Source: Shewanella nanhaiensis (GTDB taxonomy: Bacteria > Pseudomonadota > Gammaproteobacteria > Enterobacterales > Shewanellaceae). Taken from it: a stretch of DNA of 64,000 nucleotides. A model generated the notes under the pieces. It was given only the letters and a program-made list of their open reading frames with translations. It was not told where the DNA came from and did not search any database. Location: the NCBI RefSeq assembly GCF_019457885.1, contig NZ_JAHZST010000011.1, positions 62,001 through 126,000 of the forward strand, in the 5' to 3' direction. Shown here piece after piece: positions 24,070 through 33,052 of the stretch. Position 1 is the first letter of the stretch. Every line of letters starts with the position of its first letter. The position numbers and the translations under genes were made by a program.

Positions 24070-26925
24070 ATGCAATTAACTCGCAAATCCAACGAGGCAC
24101 CTAAAGTTGAGAAAAAGACTCTAGGTATTAGCCGTCGTCAGTTTATGAAGCATGCTGGTATCACATCTGGTGGTATTGCTGCAGCTTCACTTTTGGGTAC
24201 TGGCATGATGCGTAAAGCTGAAGCTAAAGATATCCCACATGATGCACCAATCGAGATCAAGCGTACTGTATGTAGTGCTTGTGCGGTAGGTTGTGGTCTA
24301 TACGCTGAAGTTCAAAATGGTGTTTGGACAGGTCAAGAGCCTGCATTTGATCATCCTTTCAATGCTGGTGGTCACTGTGCAAAAGGTGCTGCTCTGCGTG
24401 AACATGGTCACGGTGAGAAGCGTCTTAAATACCCAATGAAGCTTGTTGATGGCAAGTGGAAGAAACTATCTTGGGAGCAAGCTTTCAACGAAGTTGGCGA
24501 CCAGATGCTAGATATCCGTAAAGAGTCAGGTCCTGATTCACTTTACTTTATGGGTAGTGCTAAGTTCTCGAACGAAGGCTGCTACATGTATCGTAAATTT
24601 GCAGCTATGTGGGGTACGAACAACGTCGATCACTCTGCACGTATCTGTCACTCTACCACGGTAGCCGGTGTTGCTAACACTTGGGGCTACGGTGCGCAAA
24701 CTAACTCTTTCAACGATATTCAGAATGCAAACGCAATCTTCTTCATCGGGGCGAACCCGGCTGAAGCGCATCCTGTTGCTATGCAGCATATTCTGCTCGC
24801 GAAAGAGAAGAACAACGCTAAGATTATCGTGGTTGATCCTCGTTTCTCTCGTACTGCCGCTCACTCTGATCTTCACTGTGCACTGCGTCCAGGTACTGAT
24901 ATTCCATTTATCTACGGTATGCTTTGGCACATCTTTGAAAATGGTTGGGAAGATAAGACTTTCATCAAAGAGCGTGTGTTCGAGATGGAGTCAATTCGCG
25001 CAGAGGCGAAGAAGTTCCCACCTAAAGAGGTTGAGCATGTTACTGGTGTTAGCGAAGCTGAAGTTTATCAAGCTGCTAAGCTTATGGCCGACAACCGTCC
25101 AGGGACTGTAGTTTGGTGTATGGGTGGTACTCAGCATCACGTGGGTAATGCGAACACTCGTGCTTACTGTATTCTTCAGCTTGCCCTTGGCAACATGGGT
25201 GTGTCTGGTGGTGGTACTAACATCTTCCGTGGTCACGATAACGTACAGGGGGCAACAGACTTAGGTCTGCTATTCGATACGCTACCTGGCTATTACGGTC
25301 TTAAGACTGGCTCTTGGAAGCACTGGACCCATGTTTGGGACCTAGACTTTGATTGGGTTAAAGGTCGTTTCGACCAAAATGAATACCTAGGTCGCGTTCC
25401 TATGAACACACCTGGTATCCCATGTTCTCGCTGGCACGATGGTGTACTTGAGACGCCTGAAAAGTTGGCTCAGAAAGACCGTGTTCGTATGGCTTTCTTC
25501 TGGGGACAGTCAGTTAACACTGAAACCCGTCAGCGCGATGTGCGTGAAGCACTAGATAAGATGGACACTGTGGTTGTTGTGGATCCTTTCCCAACAATGG
25601 CGGGTGTTATGCACAACCGTACAGATGGTGTGTATCTACTACCAGCAGCGACTCAGTTTGAAACTGAAGGTTCTGTGTCTAACTCTGGCCGTAGCCAGCA
25701 GTGGCGTGAGAAAGTTATCGAGCCATTGTTCGAGTCTAAGACAGATCTTGAGATCATGTACCGTCTATCTCAGAAACTTGGTTTCGCCGATGAGTACACT
25801 AAGCGTATCGCTAAGAATGCTAACGATCTGCTTGTTATTGAAGACATTACTCGCGAAATTAACCGTGGTATGTGGACAATTGGTATGTCAGGCCAAAGCC
25901 CTGAGCGTATCAAGCAGCACACCATGAACTGGGGCACATTCAGCAACAAGACGCTTGAAGCTGAGGGCGGTCCTGCGAAGGGCGAAACTTACGGTTTACC
26001 TTGGCCATGTTGGGGTACACCAGAGCAGAAGCATCCTGGTACTCAAATTCTTTATAACACACACAAGCATGTGCTTGAGGGTGGCGGTAACTTCCGTGCT
26101 CGTTATGGTGTGGAATACAAGGGTGAGAACATTCTTGCCGATGGTAGCTACTCTAAAGGAAGCGAAATCCAAGACGGTTATCCAGAGTTTACCGCTGAGA
26201 TGCTTAAGCAACTTGGCTGGTGGGATGACCTGACTGCGGCAGAGAAAGCGGAAGCTGACGGTAAAAACTGGAAGACTGACCTTTCTGGTGGTATCCAGCG
26301 TGTGGCCATGAAGCATGGTTGTATCCCTTATGGTAACGCTAAAGCGCGTTGTATCGTGTGGACCTTCCCTGATCAAGTGCCTGTTCACCGTGAGCCGCTA
26401 TACACTCCTCGTCGTGATCTTGTGGCTAAGTATCCAACTTATGCTGATATGCAAGTCCACCGTCTACCGACGCTGTACAAGACAATTCAAGACAATGACA
26501 ACACAGCTCAGTACCCATTAGGTCTGACCTCTGGTCGTCTGGTTGAATACGAAGGTGGTGGTGAAGAGTCTCGTTCTAACCCATGGCTTGCAGAGCTTCA
26601 ACAAGAGATGTTTGTTGAGATTAACCCTGCTGACGCTGCTGATCGCGGTATCCGCAACGGCGACACTGTGTGGTTAGAGGGTGCTGAAGGTGGTCGTATT
26701 AAGATCCAGGCCATGGTTACGCCTCGCGTTAAACCTGGTGTGACTTGGATGCCGTACCACTTCTCTGGTGTGATGCATGGCGAAAGCTTAGCGCCTAACT
26801 ACCCAGAAGGCACAGTTCCTTATGTTATTGGTGAGTCTGCGAATACTGCATTGACTTATGGTTATGACCCTGTGACTCAGATGCAAGAAACGAAAGCATC
26901 GCTTTGTCAGATAACTAAAGCCTAA
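24070..26925 (+). CDS. fdhA: Formate dehydrogenase catalytic (alpha) subunit, cassette 2
   Basis: A 951-residue Mo/W bis-MGD formate dehydrogenase with TAT leader ISRRQFMKHAGITSGG. The 4Fe-4S Cys are C68, C71, C75 (CSACAVGCG) and C103; the metal ligand is Cys193 (ARICHSTTV), not selenocysteine. It is very like the cassette 1 copy, with the same metal-site sequence and near-identical C-terminus, and has a high-expression codon bias (frequent GGT, CGT, GTT, ACT). Differences cluster on the surface helices around 560-600 and after the leader. It has GGAG 9 bases before ATG. Its own FdhB is 29 bp downstream. Confidence 0.96.
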   Translation: MQLTRKSNEAPKVEKKTLGISRRQFMKHAGITSGGIAAASLLGTGMMRKAEAKDIPHDAPIEIKRTVCSACAVGCGLYAEVQNGVWTGQEPAFDHPFNAGGHCAKGAALREHGHGEKRLKYPMKLVDGKWKKLSWEQAFNEVGDQMLDIRKESGPDSLYFMGSAKFSNEGCYMYRKFAAMWGTNNVDHSARICHSTTVAGVANTWGYGAQTNSFNDIQNANAIFFIGANPAEAHPVAMQHILLAKEKNNAKIIVVDPRFSRTAAHSDLHCALRPGTDIPFIYGMLWHIFENGWEDKTFIKERVFEMESIRAEAKKFPPKEVEHVTGVSEAEVYQAAKLMADNRPGTVVWCMGGTQHHVGNANTRAYCILQLALGNMGVSGGGTNIFRGHDNVQGATDLGLLFDTLPGYYGLKTGSWKHWTHVWDLDFDWVKGRFDQNEYLGRVPMNTPGIPCSRWHDGVLETPEKLAQKDRVRMAFFWGQSVNTETRQRDVREALDKMDTVVVVDPFPTMAGVMHNRTDGVYLLPAATQFETEGSVSNSGRSQQWREKVIEPLFESKTDLEIMYRLSQKLGFADEYTKRIAKNANDLLVIEDITREINRGMWTIGMSGQSPERIKQHTMNWGTFSNKTLEAEGGPAKGETYGLPWPCWGTPEQKHPGTQILYNTHKHVLEGGGNFRARYGVEYKGENILADGSYSKGSEIQDGYPEFTAEMLKQLGWWDDLTAAEKAEADGKNWKTDLSGGIQRVAMKHGCIPYGNAKARCIVWTFPDQVPVHREPLYTPRRDLVAKYPTYADMQVHRLPTLYKTIQDNDNTAQYPLGLTSGRLVEYEGGGEESRSNPWLAELQQEMFVEINPADAADRGIRNGDTVWLEGAEGGRIKIQAMVTPRVKPGVTWMPYHFSGVMHGESLAPNYPEGTVPYVIGESANTALTYGYDPVTQMQETKASLCQITKA

Positions 26926-26954
26926 ATGCAGAATTAGCTAGGAGAAATGCCGTT

Positions 26955-27524
26955 ATGGCTACAATGAAATTTTTGTGTGATACCAAGCGTTGCATCGAAT
27001 GTAATGGTTGTGTCACAGCATGTAAGAACGAAAACGACTCTGCTCTAGAGTGGGGTATCCAACGTCGCCGCGTTGTTACCATCAATGATGGTGTGCCAGG
27101 TGAAGCATCAATATCAGTGGCATGTATGCACTGTACCGACGCTCCTTGTCAGGCTGTGTGTCCTGCAAACTGCTTCTACAAGACTGAAGATGGTTTAACA
27201 CTGCACAACAAAGATACCTGTATCGGTTGTGGTTACTGTCTCTATGCTTGCCCATTCGGTGCTCCTCAGTTCCCTAAAAAGGGTGCATTTGGTAGCCGCG
27301 GCAAGATGGACAAGTGTACTTTCTGTGCCGGTGGCCCAGAAGAGAACTTCTCAGATGCTGAGCGTCAGAAGTACGGTTCGAACCGTATCGCTGAAGGTAA
27401 GCTGCCTATGTGTGCTGAGCTATGTGCGACTAAGTCGTTACTTGCGGGTGATGCAGAGATTATCTCTTCAATCTTCCGTGAGCGTGTTGCATACCGTGGC
27501 TCTAAAAATGCAATCTGGGGTTAA
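26955..27524 (+). CDS. fdhB: Formate dehydrogenase iron-sulfur (beta) subunit, cassette 2
   Basis: A 189-residue four-cluster ferredoxin subunit with the same cysteine groups as the cassette 1 protein (CIECNGCVTAC, CMHCTDAPCQAVC, CIGCGYCLYAC, CTFC) and a similar start; the tail is seven residues shorter and ends in SKNAIWG. AGGAGA precedes ATG. It should pass electrons from FdhA to FdhC. Confidence 0.96.
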   Translation: MATMKFLCDTKRCIECNGCVTACKNENDSALEWGIQRRRVVTINDGVPGEASISVACMHCTDAPCQAVCPANCFYKTEDGLTLHNKDTCIGCGYCLYACPFGAPQFPKKGAFGSRGKMDKCTFCAGGPEENFSDAERQKYGSNRIAEGKLPMCAELCATKSLLAGDAEIISSIFRERVAYRGSKNAIWG

Positions 27525-27550
27525 TCCCTAGCCTGTATTCAGCCCAATTA

Positions 27551-27576
27551 TCCACACCATGGCGACATGGTGTGGA
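27551..27576 (+). promoter_or_regulatory. Perfect hairpin with GNRA loop between fdhB and fdhC, cassette 2
   Basis: Arms TCCACACCATG (27551-27561) and CATGGTGTGGA (27566-27576) with loop GCGA, a stable GNRA tetraloop; no U run. It stands 15 bases before the fdhC start. Its sequence is unrelated to the hairpin at the same place in cassette 1, but the position and length match. Confidence 0.6.
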
Positions 27577-27591
27577 AGATAAGGATGTAAT

Positions 27592-28566
27592 ATGAACAAT
27601 TGGTTCAAACAGATTGGCTTGACCTTAGTGCTAATGTTCAGCGCTATCGGTCTAGCTCAAGCTGGAGCAGAGCAGCCTGTTGCTACTGATGGTCAGATCT
27701 GGTCTCAGTTACAAGCGGGCGCCACTGGTGTGACTACCTCTCATGGTGAGTTCCACAATCAGCCGATCAATACCTATGATCTTCGTGTCCTAGAGTTACG
27801 TAGCGACCTATTAGCACCAGCGTTAATGGCTGCGCTATTTGGCATGATCATCATCTTTGTGGTTTTCATAAAGATTAACGGTATCTCTAAGCTACATGGT
27901 GGCTACTCAGGTAAACTGGTCTACCGCTGGTCTAAGTTTGATGTCTCAATCCACTGGTTAGGCGCGATCCCATGTCTACTGCTGATCTTGACTGGTCTGA
28001 CTCTGTTGGCAGGACGTTTCTTCTTCCAGCCATACATAGGTGAAGGCCTATGGGCAGGCTTAGTTTACGGTGCCAAACAGGTGCATGACTTCATGGCGAT
28101 CCCGTTCATGTTAGGTTGGGCGCTTATGACTGTGCTGTGGGCTAAAAATCAGCTGCCTAAGATGTATGACCTTAAGTGGATGATGGTGGTTGGTGGTTAC
28201 ATCAACTTCGGTCCATTCAAAGGTAAGCACCCTGATGCTGGTTTTGCTAACGCAGGTGAGAAGTTATGGTTCTGGGCATTTGCAGTATTTGGTCTAGTGA
28301 TCTCTGCTTCAGGCATGCTACTGCTATTCCCGAACTTGTTCGAGCCTAGCCGTACATTAAGTCTAATTGCGTTAGTGCTTCACTCTGTTGCCGCTATCAT
28401 CATTACTGCTTTCTCAATCGTGCATATCTTTATGGCAACGGTTATGTCTGAAGGTGGTATGGAGTGTATGGTGTCTGGATATTGTGACGAAACATGGGCA
28501 AGCCAACACCACAACCTTTGGTTCGATGAGATCAAAGAGAACGGTACGCTTAAGTATAAAGACTAG
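27592..28566 (+). CDS. fdhC: Formate dehydrogenase cytochrome b (gamma) subunit, cassette 2
   Basis: A 324-residue membrane cytochrome b with a leader (MNNWFKQIGLTLVLMFSAIGLAQAG, ending AQA) and helices corresponding to those of cassette 1. Heme histidine candidates lie in VSIHWLGA, QVHDFMA, LVLHSVAA and SIVHIFMA. The end, GGMECMVSGYCDETWASQHHNLWF, matches cassette 1. It is much less like its paralogue than the FdhA and FdhB pairs are, in the leader, periplasmic segment and first helices. This could mean different quinone or partner preference. ATG follows AAGGATG. Confidence 0.93.
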   Translation: MNNWFKQIGLTLVLMFSAIGLAQAGAEQPVATDGQIWSQLQAGATGVTTSHGEFHNQPINTYDLRVLELRSDLLAPALMAALFGMIIIFVVFIKINGISKLHGGYSGKLVYRWSKFDVSIHWLGAIPCLLLILTGLTLLAGRFFFQPYIGEGLWAGLVYGAKQVHDFMAIPFMLGWALMTVLWAKNQLPKMYDLKWMMVVGGYINFGPFKGKHPDAGFANAGEKLWFWAFAVFGLVISASGMLLLFPNLFEPSRTLSLIALVLHSVAAIIITAFSIVHIFMATVMSEGGMECMVSGYCDETWASQHHNLWFDEIKENGTLKYKD

Positions 28567-28588
28567 TCTTTAGTGTTGAGTACCTAGG

Positions 28589-28611
28589 TCCTAGGCGCTA
28601 GGAGCTTTTTT
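28589..28611 (+). terminator. First terminator after Fdh cassette 2
   Basis: TCCTAG (28589-28594) pairs with CTAGGA (28598-28603), loop GCG, then GC and a T run 28606-28611. It is short but directly followed by the stronger one. Confidence 0.65.
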
Positions 28612-28646
28612 AAAACACCTCGCAGGGAAACTTGCGGGGTGTTTTT
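28612..28646 (+). terminator. Second, strong terminator after Fdh cassette 2
   Basis: AAAACACCTCGCA (28612-28624) pairs with TGCGGGGTGTTTT (28633-28645, one G-T wobble), a 13-bp stem with an 8-base loop and a T run. Two terminators in tandem mark a firm end of the Fdh region. Confidence 0.9.
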
Positions 28647-28680
28647 ATATCTGGGTTTTAGCTATTTATTGAGCAACAAC

Positions 28681-28701
28681 TAAAACATGACTCGCTTAAC
28701 A
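28681..28701. promoter_or_regulatory. Motif shared with the Fdh cassette 2 promoter region
   Basis: TAAAACATGA, one variable base, TCG, one variable base, TTAACA matches 23592-23612 at 19 of 21 positions. It lies 166 bp before the HemN-like gene. It is not seen upstream of cassette 1. Confidence 0.5.
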
Positions 28702-28866
28702 AAATTCCTCAGTTTTCCCTGCTAGGTGATAGTAACTTATAACCAGTTCACATTTTGATTAACTCTAAAGTGGTATTTTTGTGCTCTGCATTTTGGCCGT
28801 GCCATCGCATAAGTTCTATTTTCTTCACGGCTAATAAACTCTGTAACTGCTAATTTAAGGATCTCT

Positions 28867-30204
28867 ATGTCGTCAATTATTCAATCAGCTGGCAGTGAAA
28901 TTATTAAGCCTTACCAGGCTGATATTACTGTCCCTAACTGGATGCTTAGCTCTATGGAGCGGGTGATGCAGTTCTATGTTGATAGAAATTTGCGACTCGA
29001 TACTCAGTCGGCAGATATGATGCCTGCACCAGTAGAGGGTAAGAAGTATATGCTCTATGCCCATGTGCCTTTCTGCCACACGCTCTGCTCTTTCTGCACC
29101 TTCCACCGTTTCCTATTTAAAGAAGATAAGGCTCGCGCTTACTTTATCTCTCTACGTAAAGAGATGGATATGGTGAAGGCGCTGGGTTATGACTTTGAGT
29201 CCATGTATATCGGTGGCGGCACAACAACTGTGCTGGAAGATGAGCTCGCCCGTACCATTGAGCATGCGAAAACCCTGTTTCCAAATATTAAAGAGGTCTC
29301 ATGTGAGTCGGACCCTCAGCACTTAGATAGCCCTGAGTTTAAACAGCTCGAGGGTTTAGTCGATCGCATGTCTATCGGGGTTCAGAGTTTTAATGATGAT
29401 ATTCTAGCGATGACAGATAGGCTAGATAAGTTCGGTTCGGGTCAACAGACATTCGATAAGATCATGGCGGCTAAAGAGCTGTTTCCTATTATCAACGTCG
29501 ATCTGATCTTTGGCTTCCGTGGGCAAACCGATGAGATTATTCAACATGACTTAGATATGGCCTCTAAGTTAGATCCTCGTCAGATCACCACCTATCCCTT
29601 GATGATCACGCATCAGACACGTAAGAGTGTGAAGGGTAAATTGGCAGCGTCTCAGGGAGATATGGCTCGTCAGTATCGCCAGATCCTTAATAGTTTAAAC
29701 GGACAATACAATCAACTGTCTGCATGGGCGTTTGGTAAGGCTAACAACGAAGGTTTCGATGAGTACGTTATCGATTATGATGAGTACTTAGGTGTGGGTT
29801 CAGGGTCATTTAGTTTCTTGGATGACACCCTTTATGTGAATAACTTCTCCCTTAGAAAGTATCATGAAAATATCAATGCAGGACGCATGGGGGTTGAGCA
29901 GCAGAAGAACTACAGCAAGAAAGATGTGATGCAGTATCGCTTCCTACTGGGGATGTTCTCTGGTCGTTTGTCCCGTAAGTATTTCCGTGAAACTTTTGGT
30001 GTGAACTTAGATACCGCACTCTTTAAAGAGATGACCTCGATGAAGGTGATCGGGGCAATCAAGAATGATCCTACCGACCCTGATAAGCTGATTGTGACCG
30101 ATAACGGCAAGATGATGGGGTTATTGATGATGAAGGAGTTCTATTCGGGCATGGATAATGTCCGCGCTCAGCTGCGTAAACCTTTGAAGCCTTGTGATAT
30201 GTAG
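28867..30204 (+). CDS. HemN-like radical SAM protein (coproporphyrinogen III oxidase family)
   Basis: A 445-residue radical SAM protein. The cluster motif is FCHTLCSFC (Cys70, 74, 77), the HemN-type CX3CX2C, followed by MYIGGGTTTVLE, the GGGT that binds SAM, and GVQSFND. The HemN C-terminal domain is present. It is like oxygen-independent coproporphyrinogen oxidases but the family also holds heme chaperones (HemW) and anaerobic heme-degrading enzymes (ChuW/HutW), and I cannot decide between them. It stands alone between two strong terminators and follows the shared motif at 28681. AAGGATCTCT precedes ATG. Confidence 0.85.
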   Translation: MSSIIQSAGSEIIKPYQADITVPNWMLSSMERVMQFYVDRNLRLDTQSADMMPAPVEGKKYMLYAHVPFCHTLCSFCTFHRFLFKEDKARAYFISLRKEMDMVKALGYDFESMYIGGGTTTVLEDELARTIEHAKTLFPNIKEVSCESDPQHLDSPEFKQLEGLVDRMSIGVQSFNDDILAMTDRLDKFGSGQQTFDKIMAAKELFPIINVDLIFGFRGQTDEIIQHDLDMASKLDPRQITTYPLMITHQTRKSVKGKLAASQGDMARQYRQILNSLNGQYNQLSAWAFGKANNEGFDEYVIDYDEYLGVGSGSFSFLDDTLYVNNFSLRKYHENINAGRMGVEQQKNYSKKDVMQYRFLLGMFSGRLSRKYFRETFGVNLDTALFKEMTSMKVIGAIKNDPTDPDKLIVTDNGKMMGLLMMKEFYSGMDNVRAQLRKPLKPCDM

Positions 30205-30236
30205 CTTCTTTTAACGCACTAAGGCTGTATTTGACT

Positions 30237-30266
30237 AAAAGGTTGAGGCTGAGCTTCAACCTTTTT
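30237..30266. terminator. Bidirectional terminator between HemN-like gene and ABM protein gene
   Basis: AAAAGGTTGAGGC (30237-30249) pairs with GCTTCAACCTTTT (30253-30265, one wobble); A run to the left and T run to the right allow use from both sides. The genes converge here. Confidence 0.85.
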
Positions 30267-30277
30267 GGTTTTCTGCT

Positions 30278-30622
30278 CTAATCAACTGTGAGTGGGGATG
30301 ATTGCTGCAAAGGGGTGAAGATATCAATGGCTATGCTATCTGGCTCTATTAGGCTGATTAAATGGTTTAGTGAGTCGGTTGGTGCCATGATGGCATTGGA
30401 GTTATGTGCAGTCTCTACCGTGTCCCAGTAGTAGAGCTGTAACCATTGGCTCGATGCATCTTCTGAGTTATCTCCTTGTATTGACTCCTTCAACGAAAGA
30501 GATTGATATCTGAATCCCGGTACTTTTTGCAGGTCCGGTACCATCTTCTCTACAGCATCGATCATCTGCTCTGCTTCTACACCTGTTTTTGCTGTCCAGC
30601 TAACGGTTTCCACTATATACAT
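30278..30622 (-). CDS. Antibiotic biosynthesis monooxygenase (ABM)-like small protein
   Basis: A 114-residue single-domain protein with the dimeric alpha+beta barrel pattern: MYIVETVSWTAKTGVEAEQMIDAVEKMVPDLQKVPGFRYQSL and the later LQLYYWDTVETAHNS strand/helix. Members act as cofactor-free monooxygenases or as unknown-function binders. It is divergent from the LysR gene at 30731 by 108 bp, so it is a likely target of that regulator. Confidence 0.75.
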   Translation of the reverse strand: MYIVETVSWTAKTGVEAEQMIDAVEKMVPDLQKVPGFRYQSLSLKESIQGDNSEDASSQWLQLYYWDTVETAHNSNAIMAPTDSLNHLISLIEPDSIAIDIFTPLQQSSPLTVD

Positions 30623-30730
30623 CTGTAATCTTCCTTACTTATCTTTTCAATGTTTTATAGAGTTTAATTGTTATTCTGAAGTAGATAATCTACGGTTTCA
30701 TAAAGTATTAATTTCTTAATAGGAAATAAT

Positions 30731-31600
30731 GTGGGGTCATTTGAGAGGGCACAGCTCTTTAAGTTAATCGTTGAGCTGGGTTCTATGGTAGCGACAGCTA
30801 AGGCTCTCAACATCAGTCCATCGGCTGTGAGTAAGCGCTTGGCTGAGTTGGAATCTGAGCTCGGGGTACAACTGCTGAAGCGCTCGACACGGAGCATTGT
30901 AATCACTGAAGCGGGTGAGCACTTTTATCAGGAAGTGAGAGAACTTAGTGGACGTTGGCAGTCTTTGGTTGATGAAACCGCTACATTAGGAGAGAGCCCC
31001 AGTGGTCGTTTGACTGTAGCCGCACCAGCCCCTGTTTTAAGTCGAGTGTTAATGCCTATGTTGCCCGGTTTTAATGCTAATTTTACTGAGATTAAGTTGG
31101 AGTTATTGTCGGTTGATTACGATGACTTACCATTGCGCAGTGCCGATATCTCTCTTGCAAGGCATATAGAAACGTTCGACTCAGGTACTTTTGTTGGTGT
31201 GCCGCTGTGTGAATACCGTAATGGCCTGTTTGCTTCACCTGAATATATTGATAAGCATGGTAGTCCTCACAATGTTGAGGAGCTGGTTCAACATAGTTGC
31301 CTCTGTTATGGAAAAGAGAATCGCTCTTACCTTTGGTATTTAGGTGAGGAGAGTGTCGAAGTGAAAGGAAGGTTGGTGAGTGATAATACTGAGGTCATTA
31401 TTCAAGCTGCGGTGCAGGGGATGGGGATCGCCTATATTCCTAGGATGATTATTGAGAGAGAGCTTGCTTGTGGAGAGCTTATGCCTGTCTTAAATCATAT
31501 TGAAAGTCAGCGCTTTTCCATGTGGGGCTACTACCAGCAGTTAGCTTATCTGCCGGCGAAGACCCGTGCTTTTATCGATTATTTTCGTCACTCTTGGTAA
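30731..31600 (+). CDS. LysR-family transcriptional regulator
   Basis: A 289-residue LysR-type regulator with the N-terminal winged HTH (VELGSMVATAKALNISPSAVSKRLAELESELGVQLLKRSTRS, shown here only in part as TAKALNISPSAVSKRLAEL) and a co-inducer domain (about 90-285). Start is GTG with AGGAAA upstream; no ATG in frame. It is transcribed away from the ABM-like gene. It is of the CrgA-like group by its RSTRSIVITEAGEHFY segment. The inducer is unknown. Confidence 0.9.
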   Translation: MGSFERAQLFKLIVELGSMVATAKALNISPSAVSKRLAELESELGVQLLKRSTRSIVITEAGEHFYQEVRELSGRWQSLVDETATLGESPSGRLTVAAPAPVLSRVLMPMLPGFNANFTEIKLELLSVDYDDLPLRSADISLARHIETFDSGTFVGVPLCEYRNGLFASPEYIDKHGSPHNVEELVQHSCLCYGKENRSYLWYLGEESVEVKGRLVSDNTEVIIQAAVQGMGIAYIPRMIIERELACGELMPVLNHIESQRFSMWGYYQQLAYLPAKTRAFIDYFRHSW

Positions 31601-31659
31601 CTTTATCTGGGCAGCAGAGGCTGCTCAATAGAGGTTCGGTGGTCAGTTGCAAACTTGGT

Positions 31660-31869
31660 CTATTCGCTAAATTTGAACCAAGTATTTTGCGTCTTAGACT
31701 CCTTAATCTTCTGTTCCAACCTCCTTGCTTCCTCACGTATCTGCCTGATAAAGGGATCATCGTAATTGAGTCGGTCGAACTCATTAAGACAGGCCTGGTA
31801 TCGCCTTAGCTTGCTCTCTGGTGTGCCTATATTACCCAGTAATTCATCTATGCTAATTATTGATTCCAT
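31660..31869 (-). CDS. Small charged protein of unknown function
   Basis: A 69-residue protein, rich in Glu, Arg, Lys and helical by pattern (RRYQACLNEFDRL, IREEARRLEQKIKESK), with no leader or membrane segment. AGGATT sits about 7 bases before ATG, and composition is protein-like. It faces the LysR gene convergently. A second frame on the opposite strand has no such site. The family is not recognised. Confidence 0.65.
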   Translation of the reverse strand: MESIISIDELLGNIGTPESKLRRYQACLNEFDRLNYDDPFIRQIREEARRLEQKIKESKTQNTWFKFSE

Positions 31870-32210
31870 TCAATAATCCTAGTCTTCCCTGATGTTGATT
31901 GTATTTTATCAAGCTTTATATACAGTTAAAAAGTGACTGTGATGTAAATTTTCATATTTAGATAAGCCTTTAATGATTTTCTTTGTAAAACAAATGGTTA
32001 TAGTTTTGTTGTTGATGTGGATATTTCAGCCTACCCTTTTTCTGACAGAAGCTTGAGAGATCTCTTACATAAAGATTGGCTTTCGGGTCATGCCTAGTGG
32101 CTGAGTAAAAATTAGCAGTACGAAAGCTTGAGTTGTTTCCTGAGGTATTTGCTTAAGAGATTATTTAGGGTAGTTTTGGTGATATCAGTTTTAAGATGAG
32201 GCTAGAGAGT
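31870..32210. other. Intergenic region, 341 bases
   Basis: AT-rich, with no frame of protein-like composition. It holds the promoter regions of the genes diverging at 31869 and 32211; no known motif was recognised, and nothing else is seen. Confidence 0.4.
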
Positions 32211-32489
32211 ATGATTGTTCGAGTTGGAGAGTTTCAAGCCGCACCAGGACAAGCTGAGGCTCTGTACCAGTTTCTACTCTCACTTGCGCCCTACATTCAA
32301 GGCTCAAAAGGTTGCCTCTCCTATCAAGTGTTGCGTAAAGAGGGAGAGGTAAATGAGTTTGCTGTGATAGAGAGGTGGGATTCTGTCGAGAGTCATCAGC
32401 GATCAGTAAAGGGATTTCCACCTGAGCAGATGCAAACTGCAATGCCACTTTTTGGCGCAGCGCCGAAAGGGACATATTACCGTGAGTGA
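32211..32489 (+). CDS. Antibiotic biosynthesis monooxygenase-like small protein
   Basis: A 92-residue ABM-domain protein (MIVRVGEFQAAPGQAEALYQFLLSLAPYIQ, then AVIERWDSVESHQRSVKG), the typical dimeric alpha+beta barrel. AGAGAG precedes this ATG; an earlier ATG at 32196 is in frame but lacks a ribosome site. Its stop is 11 bases before the next gene, so the two are co-transcribed. A second ABM-type protein occurs at 30278. Confidence 0.82.
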   Translation: MIVRVGEFQAAPGQAEALYQFLLSLAPYIQGSKGCLSYQVLRKEGEVNEFAVIERWDSVESHQRSVKGFPPEQMQTAMPLFGAAPKGTYYRE

Positions 32490-32499
32490 GGAACTGTGC

Positions 32500-33048
32500 A
32501 TGGAACTGTTATTTCAGACAGAACGTATTATCTGCCGTCAATTTGAGTCTGGCGATCTACAGGCATTTGCCGATTATCGTGCCCTTCCAGAGGTCGCTAA
32601 ATATCAAAGCTGGACCGAGTACAGTTATCAGGATGCGTTGACTCTATTTGATGAGATGCAGGGAGCAGAATTTGGCAGTTTAGGTCATTGGTTCCAACTG
32701 GCCATATTAACTAAGGACTCTAAACAGATGCTGGGAGATCTGGCTGTTCATTTTATCGATGGAGAGCAGATTGAGATAGGTTTTACGTTTGCCCCAGATT
32801 TTCAGGGACAAGGGTACGCATCTGAAGCGGTAATTGGTTTGCTAACTTACCTCTTTTCAAATTTAAAACCTCACAGGGTGATAGCGACGACTGACTGCGA
32901 GAATCTTCCCTCTTGGTTGTTATTGGAAAGAGTGGGTTTTCGACGCGAGGCACATTTTATCGAAAATGTCTTCTTTAAAGGTGCCTGGGGCAGTGAGTTT
33001 CAGTATGCGATGTTAGCGTCGGAGTGGCGCAGTGGTAACGGAGGTTAG
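32500..33048 (+). CDS. GNAT acetyltransferase, RimJ/RimL-like
   Basis: A 182-residue acetyltransferase with TERIICRQFESGDLQAFADYRALPEVAKYQSW at the start, FTFAPDFQGQGYASEAVIGL as the acetyl-CoA motif A (QGQGYA) and ENLPSWLLLERVGFRREA near the end. This is the pattern of ribosomal-protein or antibiotic N-acetyltransferases. AGGAA precedes ATG by 7 bases and overlaps the ABM gene's stop. It is followed at once by another GNAT. Confidence 0.88.
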   Translation: MELLFQTERIICRQFESGDLQAFADYRALPEVAKYQSWTEYSYQDALTLFDEMQGAEFGSLGHWFQLAILTKDSKQMLGDLAVHFIDGEQIEIGFTFAPDFQGQGYASEAVIGLLTYLFSNLKPHRVIATTDCENLPSWLLLERVGFRREAHFIENVFFKGAWGSEFQYAMLASEWRSGNGG

Positions 33049-33052
33049 TGAG

